A program made the translations under genes and the position numbers. This document shows positions 7,983 through 15,494 of a DNA stretch of 64,000 nucleotides, piece after piece. Source of the stretch: Saccharopolyspora indica (lineage in GTDB: Bacteria > Actinomycetota > Actinomycetes > Mycobacteriales > Pseudonocardiaceae); assembly GCF_027853965.1 (NCBI RefSeq), contig NZ_JAQGLB010000020.1:80316-144315 (forward strand), given 5' to 3'. The notes beneath the pieces are model-generated. The model saw only the letters and a list, made by a program, of their open reading frames with translations. It did no database searches and was not told the origin of the DNA. Position 1 is the first letter of the stretch. Each line of letters starts with the position of its first letter.

Positions 7983-10511
7983 CTACGGCTCGCAGCGCCC
8001 GTTCTCGCAGGTCCAGACGGGATAGGGCGCGTTCTTCCCGGCCGCGCGCATGATCGAGATCCGCTTCTGCACCGGCACCTGCCCGGACCCGCCCGCGTAG
8101 TCGAGGTGTCCGGTGATGCCGAAGAGCGGCTTGTCGGGCGCCTTGATCTCGGCGATGCCGCGCCACACCGACAGGCCGTCCGTCGGGACTCCTCTCTCGC
8201 TCTTCTCGGGCGGGACGCGGGCGCCCACGACGTTGACCAGCGCGCGGTTGAGGACGTTGAACGCGTCGTGGGCCAGCGATGCGCGTCCTTCCAGCTCGAC
8301 GCCCGTGTCTTCGCTGGTCTTGCCGTAGAACGAGGTGTACTCCAGGTTTCCGGTCACGCTCGCGTCCAGCTCGTCGCGGAGCATGAACTTGGTGATGTCG
8401 TCGCCCGCCATCACGTGCGGGAAGGCGCCGCTGCCGGGATTGCAGGTGTTGCGCAAGGTGGTGAGGAAGGTGCGGAGCTCGTCGGCGCGCCCCGTGAAGA
8501 AGGCCACCTCCTGCTCGCCGCAGTTGATCCGGCTCTCCGCGGAGAACCGGATCCGGGTGGCCGGCCGCGGCTGGTAGGCCTTCGTCAGGTCCTCGGCCAG
8601 GTTCGGGCTGTAGAGGTCGTCGGTCGAACCCGAGTAGTAGACCGTGAGGTTCTTGCCCGGGTGGAACCTGTCGAGGTAGCCCTTGATGAACTGCGCCTGC
8701 TGCCGGTTGTCCGGCCCGACCTGGTGGTAGAGCTTGCTGGTCTGCTGGAACTGGTCCGCCGAGGTCGTCGTGCCCACCATCGGCAGTCCGGCGGCGCCCA
8801 GCCGCTTGATGGCCTCCTCGGTGCCTGCCCAGCTGCCGCCGAGCCCGACGACGCCGATCACCGGTGAGTCCGAGTCCTTCGCGCGCTTGGCGAACTCGAC
8901 GATCTGCTCGGCGACCGCGCGTCCGTGCTTCATGCGGTCCCCGCCGTTGGCGAGCTCGATGCGGATCAGCGGCCCGCCGTTCATCGAGGCGCTGCGCTGC
9001 GCCGCGGCCAGGCCCCTGAGCTCCTCGCGGACCCCGTTGAGCGTCGAGGAGTACAGCTTCGGCGCCGACAGCGTGCTGAAGTAGACGATCGTCGCCGACG
9101 GGCGGTCCGGTTCTTGACCGCGCTGGAAGTCGATGTCGTTGTTCTGCCTCTTGATCTGCTCCTGGGCGTTGGTGAAGTCGGCGAGGAAGTCCGTCTCGAC
9201 CTTGTTGTCCCCGCCGGGCGGCAGTTGCTTGGTGAACTCGAAGCTGCCGTCGGAGAGGCCGACGCACTCGTCGCCCTCGGCCCACATCCCGGCGTTGCGC
9301 CACGGCATGAGCTGACCGCACGGGCCGAAGTACTGCTCGGCGTAGGCGCCGGTGCCGCCGAGCAGCAGGAGCACCACGACGATGGACGGGACGCGGCGCA
9401 CCAGCCGGGAGCGCTTCAGCGGCAGGTCGACCTGGCCCAGCGGCACCGAGGCTTCGTCGTCGAGATTGCTCGGTTCGTCGGCCACCTGCACCGGCACGTA
9501 CCAGGCGGTGGACGAGCGGCGGCGGCGCGCGTTCTGCAGTTGCGCCGACCACTGCTCCAGGGTCACCGCCTCGTTCAGCGGTTCGTCCGGCAGGGCGGCG
9601 GTGCCCGCTCCGATGACCAGGAGCGGGTCCCGCACACCGGTCTCGTTGCGGACGTCGTTGATCAGGCGCACCAGCAGCTTGCCGGTGCTCTCGGCGCGGA
9701 GGTTGCGCAGCAGGAGGACCGGGTAGCAGTCCTTCGGCACCCACTTCCACCGCCACAGCCGCCGCTTGTAGGAGTCGGCGAGGTCGGCCAGGAAGGCGTG
9801 CACCAGCAGCTTCCGCACCTGCTCGGCGTTCTCGAAGCGCGACGGCGTGGCGATCAGGCGCTGGGCGAAGCTGGGGAAGTCGGCGGACTCGCCGGGGGAC
9901 AGGTAGGGCTGCCGCATGAACCAGCGCGCGACGCGCCCCGCCCGCATCCACCACGCGTAGTAGACCGGGAAGAACACCAGCGACAGCAGGTACAGGTACC
10001 AGGGCAGGTTCTGGGCGGCCAGCTCCCAGCCCTGGGTCTCCAGCTGCTCCTCCTGCTGGGTGCGCCGCGGCCGCCGGCTGCTGAGGTACTCGCGCAGCAG
10101 GTGCCGGGCGTCCGAGTGCGGTGCCCGGGACAGGTTCGCCGGCGGCAGGTTCTTCTTCAGCAGCCAGCTCAGCAGCGCGTAGCGGCGGAAGCGCAGCTTG
10201 CCGATCCGCGGCCACGAATCGGCGTCGCGCAGCCCCAGCGCGGCGTGGTCCAGGAGCTTGCGCACCTGGACCGACTTCCCGCGCTGGGTTTCGGCCGGAT
10301 CGGCGCCGACGTCGAGCACCACGTGCGGGACGACGGCGCCGAGGTGGTCCGACAGCTGGTCCACCAGCGCACCCGGGTTCTTCTCGCGCAGCAGGTGGAC
10401 GATCGGCTGGTCCGGGATCGTCTCCAGGCGCTTGTTCCGGATCCAGCGCCACCCGAGGCGCGAGGGAAGTTGCGCGACCGGAATCCCTTGTCCTGTGGTC
10501 GCTTCCGTCAT
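7983..10511 (-). CDS. Membrane-anchored type-1 periplasmic-binding-fold protein with a degenerate NTPase-like N-terminal region
   Basis: 842 residues from ATG 10511; GGGGGTG lies just upstream, and an in-frame GTG two codons earlier is also possible. Residues 1-165 resemble the start of STAND-type NTPases (VVPHVVLDVGADP, then a helical region) but show no intact Walker A. Residues 170-190 are a hydrophobic stretch with a central proline (YLLSLVFFPVYYAWWM), possibly a membrane hairpin. Residues 375-393 (IVVVLLLLGGTGAYA), preceded by KRSRLVRR, form a transmembrane helix. Residues 412-842 look like a ligand-binding domain of the branched-chain-amino-acid/ANF type (VIGVVGLGGSWAGTEEAIKRL; MVGTTTSADQF; VYYSGSTDDLYSP). 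It is probably a sensor or scaffold rather than a transporter subunit: no ABC partner is adjacent. It is a single-gene unit. Confidence 0.6.
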   Translation of the reverse strand: MTEATTGQGIPVAQLPSRLGWRWIRNKRLETIPDQPIVHLLREKNPGALVDQLSDHLGAVVPHVVLDVGADPAETQRGKSVQVRKLLDHAALGLRDADSWPRIGKLRFRRYALLSWLLKKNLPPANLSRAPHSDARHLLREYLSSRRPRRTQQEEQLETQGWELAAQNLPWYLYLLSLVFFPVYYAWWMRAGRVARWFMRQPYLSPGESADFPSFAQRLIATPSRFENAEQVRKLLVHAFLADLADSYKRRLWRWKWVPKDCYPVLLLRNLRAESTGKLLVRLINDVRNETGVRDPLLVIGAGTAALPDEPLNEAVTLEQWSAQLQNARRRRSSTAWYVPVQVADEPSNLDDEASVPLGQVDLPLKRSRLVRRVPSIVVVLLLLGGTGAYAEQYFGPCGQLMPWRNAGMWAEGDECVGLSDGSFEFTKQLPPGGDNKVETDFLADFTNAQEQIKRQNNDIDFQRGQEPDRPSATIVYFSTLSAPKLYSSTLNGVREELRGLAAAQRSASMNGGPLIRIELANGGDRMKHGRAVAEQIVEFAKRAKDSDSPVIGVVGLGGSWAGTEEAIKRLGAAGLPMVGTTTSADQFQQTSKLYHQVGPDNRQQAQFIKGYLDRFHPGKNLTVYYSGSTDDLYSPNLAEDLTKAYQPRPATRIRFSAESRINCGEQEVAFFTGRADELRTFLTTLRNTCNPGSGAFPHVMAGDDITKFMLRDELDASVTGNLEYTSFYGKTSEDTGVELEGRASLAHDAFNVLNRALVNVVGARVPPEKSERGVPTDGLSVWRGIAEIKAPDKPLFGITGHLDYAGGSGQVPVQKRISIMRAAGKNAPYPVWTCENGRCEP

Positions 10512-10521
10512 GCACACCCCC

Positions 10522-10540
10522 GGTGAATCACGTGATCACC
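10522..10540. promoter_or_regulatory. Imperfect palindrome upstream of the binding-fold membrane protein
   Basis: GGTGAATCACGTGATCACC, an inverted repeat centred on ACGT with one unpaired base, 10 bp upstream of the start at 10511. The position would suit an operator. No cognate regulator is identifiable. Confidence 0.35.
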
Positions 10541-10595
10541 AGCGACCGTACAGCTGGGGTGTGACCTGGTGCACCGATTTCGCGGGATCAAGCCC

Positions 10596-12074
10596 TCAGC
10601 GCGGCCTGCCGGGCACTCCGGGCCTGGTCTGCCAGGGGTGCGGGCCGCCGAGCGGGCGGTACTCGACGCCGTAGGCGTCCAGCCGGGGCAGGTGGTGGTC
10701 GACCAGCCTGCGCTGGAAGTCGGCGAAGTCGGTCTCCTGGCTCCAGGCCACCTCGGCGAAGGCCGACAGGCGCGGGAACGCCGCGTAGTCCACCCGGCGC
10801 GGGGTGTCCAGGTGCTCGCTCCACACCTGCGCCTGGACGCCGAGGACGTCCGGTCGCGGCTGGTAGCCGTAGACCTTCTCCAGCGTGGTCAGGAAGCCCA
10901 CCGGGATCGGTTCGTCGGGGTGGTCGGACTGGCGGTGGTCGAGGTAGAAGTGGCTCTCCGGGCACAGCACGACGTCGTGGCCGCGCTCGGCGGCGCGCAC
11001 CGCCGCCTCCTCGTCCCGCCACGCCGCGATGATGGTGCCCGCGGGCAGCGGGTCCACCGCCTCCAGCAGCTCGTCCCAACCCGAGGCGCGGCGGCCGCGC
11101 GCGTGCACGTGCTCGACGAGCTCGCGCAGGAACACGCCGTGCTCCGGGGTGATGCCGGGAACCTCGTCGCCGCCGATGCAGATCACCGGCGACGGGAACA
11201 CCTCCATCAGGTGGTCCAGCACAGCGCGGTAGAAGTCCGTGGTCGCCGGATCGGTGTTGAGCAGGTCGGTGCTGATGCCCCAGGACTGCCAGACCTCGGG
11301 GCGCACGCCGTTGCCCAGTTCCGGGTAGGCGGCGATGGCGGCCGTGCTGTGGCCGGGCACGTCGACCTCCGGCACCACGGTGATGTGGTGGCGGGCCGCG
11401 TGGGCGACGATCTCGCGCAGGTCGTCGGAGGTGTAGAAGCCGCCGTGCGGGCGGGAGTCGAACTCCGGTTCCGGGCCGCGCCCGACCATCGACCGGTGCC
11501 GCCAGGCGCCGACGCGGGTGAGCTCCGGGTAGCGCGGCACCTCCAGCCGCCAGCCCTGGTCGTCGGTCAGGTGCAGGTGCAGCACGTTGAGCTTGTGCAC
11601 CGCCAGCAGCTCGATGAACCGCAGCACCTCCCGCTTGGGCAGGAAGTGGCGGGCGACGTCGAGGTGGCAGCCGCGCCAGGAGAAGCGCGGCCGGTCCTCG
11701 ACCTCCCCGCACGGCAGCACGAACCGCCGGTAGTGGATCAGCGCCGACCGGTACGCCGACGGGTCCAGCAGCTGCCGCAGCGTCTGCGCGGCGTGGTGCG
11801 CACCCGCGGTGTCGTGCGCGACGACCTCGACGCCGTCCGGGCGGACCTGCGCGCGGTAGCCGCCCGGCGCGGATTCGCCCGCGTCGACGCGGAATTCGAT
11901 CGTCGGCCGCTCGGCGTCGGCCAGCCGCAGCCCGGTCGCCGCCCCGATGTGGCGGCGGAACCAGTCGGCGGTGGTGGGTTCCCCGCCAACCGTGGTGTTG
12001 TGGTCCAGCTCCAGCACTCCGGCCGCGGGCCGGACCAGCACCGGGCGCGGCAGCAACGAGTCCCAGCTACTCAT
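10596..12074 (-). CDS. Beta-N-acetylhexosaminidase, GH20
   Basis: 492 residues from ATG 12074. A GH20b-like N-terminal domain (about 1-125) precedes the catalytic TIM barrel. The barrel opens with FSWRGCHLDVARHFLP and NVLHLHLTDDQGWRLEVP and carries the catalytic Asp-Glu pair in CIGGDEV (D303/E304). GH20 enzymes release terminal GlcNAc/GalNAc by substrate-assisted catalysis. No signal peptide is seen, so it probably acts in the cytoplasm on imported chitobiose. It is the last gene of the ABC sugar operon, and its start overlaps the stop of a 46-codon ORF (ATGA). Confidence 0.93.
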   Translation of the reverse strand: MSSWDSLLPRPVLVRPAAGVLELDHNTTVGGEPTTADWFRRHIGAATGLRLADAERPTIEFRVDAGESAPGGYRAQVRPDGVEVVAHDTAGAHHAAQTLRQLLDPSAYRSALIHYRRFVLPCGEVEDRPRFSWRGCHLDVARHFLPKREVLRFIELLAVHKLNVLHLHLTDDQGWRLEVPRYPELTRVGAWRHRSMVGRGPEPEFDSRPHGGFYTSDDLREIVAHAARHHITVVPEVDVPGHSTAAIAAYPELGNGVRPEVWQSWGISTDLLNTDPATTDFYRAVLDHLMEVFPSPVICIGGDEVPGITPEHGVFLRELVEHVHARGRRASGWDELLEAVDPLPAGTIIAAWRDEEAAVRAAERGHDVVLCPESHFYLDHRQSDHPDEPIPVGFLTTLEKVYGYQPRPDVLGVQAQVWSEHLDTPRRVDYAAFPRLSAFAEVAWSQETDFADFQRRLVDHHLPRLDAYGVEYRPLGGPHPWQTRPGVPGRPR

Positions 12075-12211
12075 GCTGTTCCGCCTCTCCGCGATTCACA
12101 GTGGTGGTTGCGTTTGGGGTTGTTCTTGCGTTTTCGGGGTTTCTTGTGGCTGGTTTGCGTCACGTTCCCCTGAGGTGCGGTTGTGCAGGGGGTTGGCACC
12201 GGGCTGTTCAT
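12071..12211 (-). CDS. Unrecognised 46-residue basic ORF coupled at both ends
   Basis: ATG at 12211 overlaps the permease stop (ATGA), and its TGA at 12073-12071 overlaps the GH20 ATG (again ATGA). The region between the two genes is thus one uninterrupted frame. The last permease codons (AAG GGA) would serve as ribosome site. The product is proline/threonine-rich at the N-terminus and strongly basic after residue 23 (HKKPRKRKNNPKRNHH). Codon use is atypical: about two thirds G/C at third positions against over 90% in the flanking genes, with many AAA/AAC codons. It could be a real small protein, a translational bridge that couples hexosaminidase synthesis to transport, or chance. Function unknown. 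Confidence 0.45.
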   Translation of the reverse strand: MNSPVPTPCTTAPQGNVTQTSHKKPRKRKNNPKRNHHCESRRGGTA

Positions 12212-13062
12212 CCCTTCACCGCCCCGGCCAGGCCGGAGACCAGCTTGCGCTGCACCAGCACGAAGAAGATGAGCACCGGAATCGTCATCAGCGTCGAACC
12301 CGCCATGATGGCGCCCCAATCGTTGCCCTCGGGTTTGAAGAACACCAGGATCGCCATCGGCAGCGTCTGGTTCTCCGTCGCCGAGATGATGAACGTCTTG
12401 GCGAACAGGAAGTCGTTCCAGGCGTGGATGAACGACAGCACGCTGGTGGCCACCAGGCCCGGCGCCACCAGCGGGAAGAGCACCTGCCAGACGAACCGGG
12501 CGCGGCTGGCGCCGTCGAGCTTGGCGGCCTCCTCCAGCTCGTCGGGGACCGCGGCCACGAAGCCGCGGAGCATCCAGATCGCCAGCGGCAGGCTGAACGC
12601 CAGGTGCACCAGCACCAGCGAGCCCAGGTGGTTGAGGCCGAACGCCGGGGCCACGCCACCGACCTCGCGCATCAGGAAGAACAGCGGGATGGTCAGCGCC
12701 TCCACCGGGACCATCTGCGCCACCAGGATCATCAGCAGCAGCACCGTGCGGCCCTTGAACCGGAAGCGGGTCAGCGCGACCGCCGCCAGGAACGACATCA
12801 GCAGCGACAGCGCCACCACCGCGGCCGCCACCAGCAGGCTGTTGACGAAGAATCCGCCGAGACCGTCCACTGTGAACACGCGGCGGAACCCGTCCAGGGT
12901 CGGCGCCCAGGTCCACGGCCGCGGGTCCGAGGACAGCAGCTCGCCCTCCGGCTTGAATGCCGAGAGCACCATCCAGTACAGCGGGAACGCCACCACGGCG
13001 GCGATCAGCACCGCGACGCCGTCGGCGATGCGGCGCGGCATGCGCTTGCGCGATCCGCTCAT
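12208..13062 (-). CDS. Carbohydrate ABC transporter permease (MalG/DasC type)
   Basis: 284 residues from ATG 13062, overlapping the upstream permease stop by ATGA. It has six membrane helices. The inner-membrane EAA loop is visible as VPDELEEAAKLDGASRARFVWQVLFPLVAPG, which contacts the ATPase, and the conserved C-terminal AWNDFLFAKTFI is typical of CUT1 MalG-like subunits. No ATPase gene is in the operon, as is usual for actinobacterial sugar importers that share an MsiK-type ATPase. Context (binding lipoprotein, GH20) points to chito-oligosaccharide or GlcNAc uptake; the substrate is inferred. Confidence 0.9.
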   Translation of the reverse strand: MSGSRKRMPRRIADGVAVLIAAVVAFPLYWMVLSAFKPEGELLSSDPRPWTWAPTLDGFRRVFTVDGLGGFFVNSLLVAAAVVALSLLMSFLAAVALTRFRFKGRTVLLLMILVAQMVPVEALTIPLFFLMREVGGVAPAFGLNHLGSLVLVHLAFSLPLAIWMLRGFVAAVPDELEEAAKLDGASRARFVWQVLFPLVAPGLVATSVLSFIHAWNDFLFAKTFIISATENQTLPMAILVFFKPEGNDWGAIMAGSTLMTIPVLIFFVLVQRKLVSGLAGAVKG

Positions 13063-13940
13063 ACGATCGCCCCGTCCTTCCGCTGCGCCCGCAGGTAGGC
13101 CAGCGTGATCAGCATGAGCAGCACGGTCATCACCACGCCGATCGCCGAGCCCATCCCGTAGTTCGAGCCGGCGAAGGCCTCCTGGTAGGCGTAGACGTTG
13201 AGCACCATGTTCTGCCCGGCGACCCCGCCGCCGTTGGTCATCACGTAGATCTGGGTGAAGATCTTGAAGTCCCAGATGATCGACTGGATGGTGGCGATCA
13301 CCAGCACCGGCTTGAGCATCGGCAGCAGCACGCTGCGCGCGGTCCGCCAGGCCGACGCCCCGTCCAGCGACGCGGCCTCCACCACCTCGCCGGGTATACC
13401 GCTGAGCCCGGCGTAGGTGGTGACCAGCACGAACGGGAACGAGCACCAGATCACCTCGGCGGCCACCAGGCCGAAGGCGATGAACTTGTCGTAGGTCCAG
13501 GAGAACCCGGCCGCACCGTCGATGCCGATCCCGGTGAGCACCTCGTTGACCAGGCCGAAGTCCTGGTCGAACAGGAACAGCCAGACCGTCGACCCGGCCA
13601 TCGCCGGGGTGGCCCAGGCGCCGATCGCGGCGAGGAACAGCAGCAGCCGCGGAATCCGGCTGATCCTGGTGGCCAGCACCGCCAGCCCGATGCCGACCGC
13701 CAGGCTGCCCACCACGCACACCGCGGCGAACAGGCAGGTCTGCACCAGGATCGTCCAGAACTTCGGATCCTCCAGCAGCGCCAGGTAGTTGCCCGCGCCG
13801 AGGAACTCCAGCGCGGCGCCGCCGGAGGCCTGCGCCTGTCCGTACTCGTAGAGGGAGATCTGCACCAGCTGGTAGAGCGGGTAGCCCATCATCACGACGA
13901 GCAGCAGCCCGGCCGGTGCCAGGTAGAGCAGTGCGGCCAT
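13059..13940 (-). CDS. Carbohydrate ABC transporter permease (MalF/DasB type)
   Basis: 293 residues from ATG 13940; start and upstream stop share one base (TGATG). Hydrophobic helices include YLAPAGLLLVVMMGYPLYQL at the N-terminus. The EAA loop reads IPGEVVEAASLDGASAWRTARSVLLPMLKPV, the CUT1 MalF signature. It pairs with the following permease to form the channel of a sugar importer. Confidence 0.9.
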   Translation of the reverse strand: MAALLYLAPAGLLLVVMMGYPLYQLVQISLYEYGQAQASGGAALEFLGAGNYLALLEDPKFWTILVQTCLFAAVCVVGSLAVGIGLAVLATRISRIPRLLLFLAAIGAWATPAMAGSTVWLFLFDQDFGLVNEVLTGIGIDGAAGFSWTYDKFIAFGLVAAEVIWCSFPFVLVTTYAGLSGIPGEVVEAASLDGASAWRTARSVLLPMLKPVLVIATIQSIIWDFKIFTQIYVMTNGGGVAGQNMVLNVYAYQEAFAGSNYGMGSAIGVVMTVLLMLITLAYLRAQRKDGAIV

Positions 13941-15226
13941 CAGCGTCCTTCGAAGACTTCGTTCATCTGCGCCGCGGCGGCATCGGAGGCCTGCTCGACG
14001 CTCTGGCCGTTGACGACCTGCTGCACCATCGTGGGCAGCACGCCCTGCGCATCGATCTTCGACCAGCCCTCCGCGGTGGGCACGAACCGGGTGCCCGCCT
14101 GCAGGGACTGCACGAACGGGGCCACCTCGGGGTCGCCCGCCGCGAGTTCCTGCTGCACGTCGGAGAACGTCGGCAGGTTGCCCATCGCGATGTACATCTT
14201 GCGCTGGTACTCCTTGCCCGCCAGCAGCTGCACGAACTCCTTGGCCAGCGTGGCGCGCTTGGAGGACTTGAGCACGCCGAGCATGTTCCCGCCCGCGAAG
14301 GGCGGGGCGATCGAGCCGGCCGTCGGGCCGGGCAGCGGGACGACGGCGTACTTGCCCTTCGCCTCACCGGCTTCCACCGCGGCGCGGTTGAAGTCGCCGC
14401 CGATGGTCATCGCCGCCTTGCCGGAGGCGAAGGCCTGCACGGCCTGGCTGCCGGTCATGTCCGCGCACTGCTCGCGCGGGCAGGCGCCGCCGCTGATCAG
14501 CGAGGCGTAGGTGGCCACGCCCTCGCGCGCGGCGGGTTCGTTCACAGTGGACACCCACTTGTCGCCCTCGCGGCGGGCCAGGTCGCCACCGGCCGCCCAG
14601 ATGAACGGCATCAGCGCGTAGTGGTACTTGCCGCCGACGGAGATGCCGTAGAGGTCGGGGCGGGCCTGGCGGATCCGCTGCGCGGTGTCCACCAGCTCGG
14701 CGGTGGTGCGCGGCGGCTGGAGCCCGAGCTCGGCGAAGACGTCGGTGCGGTAGTACAGCGCCCGGATGCCGGTGTACCAGGGCACGCCGTAGACCTTGCC
14801 GTCGACCTTCGCCGTGTCCAGCACCGATTCGTTGAGGTCGGCGCCCTCCGGCCACTGGCCGATCTGGTCGGTCAGGTCGAGCAGGCCGCCCGCGGCGACG
14901 TAGCCCGCCACGTCGGTGTTGCCGTACTCGGCGACGTCCGGCGCGCTGGCCGGGTCGTTGAACGCGCCGGTGAACCGCTGCGAGCGGGTGTCCACGGGGA
15001 TGTACTGCACGTCGACCTCGACGCCCTGGTGCTCCGCCTCGAAGCGGGCCACTGCTTCGTCCACAGTGGTCTGCTTGGGTTCGCGGCTCGCCTCGTCGAA
15101 CAGCCAGACCCGCAGGGTTCCGGTGGATTCGTCCTCGGCGGGCGCGTTCTGCTGCACCTGCGGTGGCCCGCAGGCGGCGAGCAACGCGCCGATGGCGGTG
15201 ATGGTGATGGCTTTCCAGGCGCGCAT
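13940..15226 (-). CDS. Extracellular sugar-binding lipoprotein of the ABC transporter (DasA-like)
   Basis: 428 residues from ATG 15226, with a GGAG site upstream. An N-terminal signal helix ends in a lipobox LLAAC (Cys19), so the protein is lipid-anchored outside the membrane. The rest is a family-1 solute-binding fold (GTLRVWLFDEASREP; YIPVDTRSQRFTGAFNDP; GVPWYTGIRALYYRTD; AMTIGGDFNRAAVE). It heads the operon binding protein, permease, permease, 46-codon ORF, GH20, the same logic as Streptomyces dasABC plus hexosaminidase. The substrate is probably N,N'-diacetylchitobiose or a related oligosaccharide (inference from context). Confidence 0.88.
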   Translation of the reverse strand: MRAWKAITITAIGALLAACGPPQVQQNAPAEDESTGTLRVWLFDEASREPKQTTVDEAVARFEAEHQGVEVDVQYIPVDTRSQRFTGAFNDPASAPDVAEYGNTDVAGYVAAGGLLDLTDQIGQWPEGADLNESVLDTAKVDGKVYGVPWYTGIRALYYRTDVFAELGLQPPRTTAELVDTAQRIRQARPDLYGISVGGKYHYALMPFIWAAGGDLARREGDKWVSTVNEPAAREGVATYASLISGGACPREQCADMTGSQAVQAFASGKAAMTIGGDFNRAAVEAGEAKGKYAVVPLPGPTAGSIAPPFAGGNMLGVLKSSKRATLAKEFVQLLAGKEYQRKMYIAMGNLPTFSDVQQELAAGDPEVAPFVQSLQAGTRFVPTAEGWSKIDAQGVLPTMVQQVVNGQSVEQASDAAAAQMNEVFEGR

Positions 15227-15278
15227 GAGCAGTCTCCGTTGCACTGTCTGCAATTCCCGTTTTGCGCTGAGCAATCGG

Positions 15279-15307
15279 ATGCTATGGATCACAACCCGGG
15301 TTGGCAA
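15279..15307 (-). promoter_or_regulatory. Promoter of the sugar ABC/GH20 operon
   Basis: On the minus strand TTGCCA (15307-15302) and TAGCAT (15284-15279) are separated by exactly 17 bp, 53 bp upstream of the binding-protein ATG. This is a good match to a vegetative actinobacterial promoter. Confidence 0.6.
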
Positions 15308-15321
15308 GGTCTGAACCAATG
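15305..15321. promoter_or_regulatory. DasR-like operator (dre-like site)
   Basis: On the minus strand ATTGGTTCAGACCTTG resembles the DasR-responsive element known from Streptomyces (TGGTCTAGACCA core): TGGT and AGACC are kept at the right spacing. It abuts and slightly overlaps the -35 element, suited to repression. The site call is inference; the regulator is not in the window. Confidence 0.45.
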
Positions 15322-15494
15322 TTCGGTGCGGTCTCCGCGCGGTGCCGCCGACGGCGGATCACCGCCGAACTCCTGGTCGTTCCTGGTGAACGGCGGCAAA
15401 AGTGGTGAATTCACAGATATTTCCGGCCCGTCGATCTTTGCGAGGATGAACGTCCGCCGCCGGTCCGCGATTCGTCCGAACCCAGGGAGCGCGC

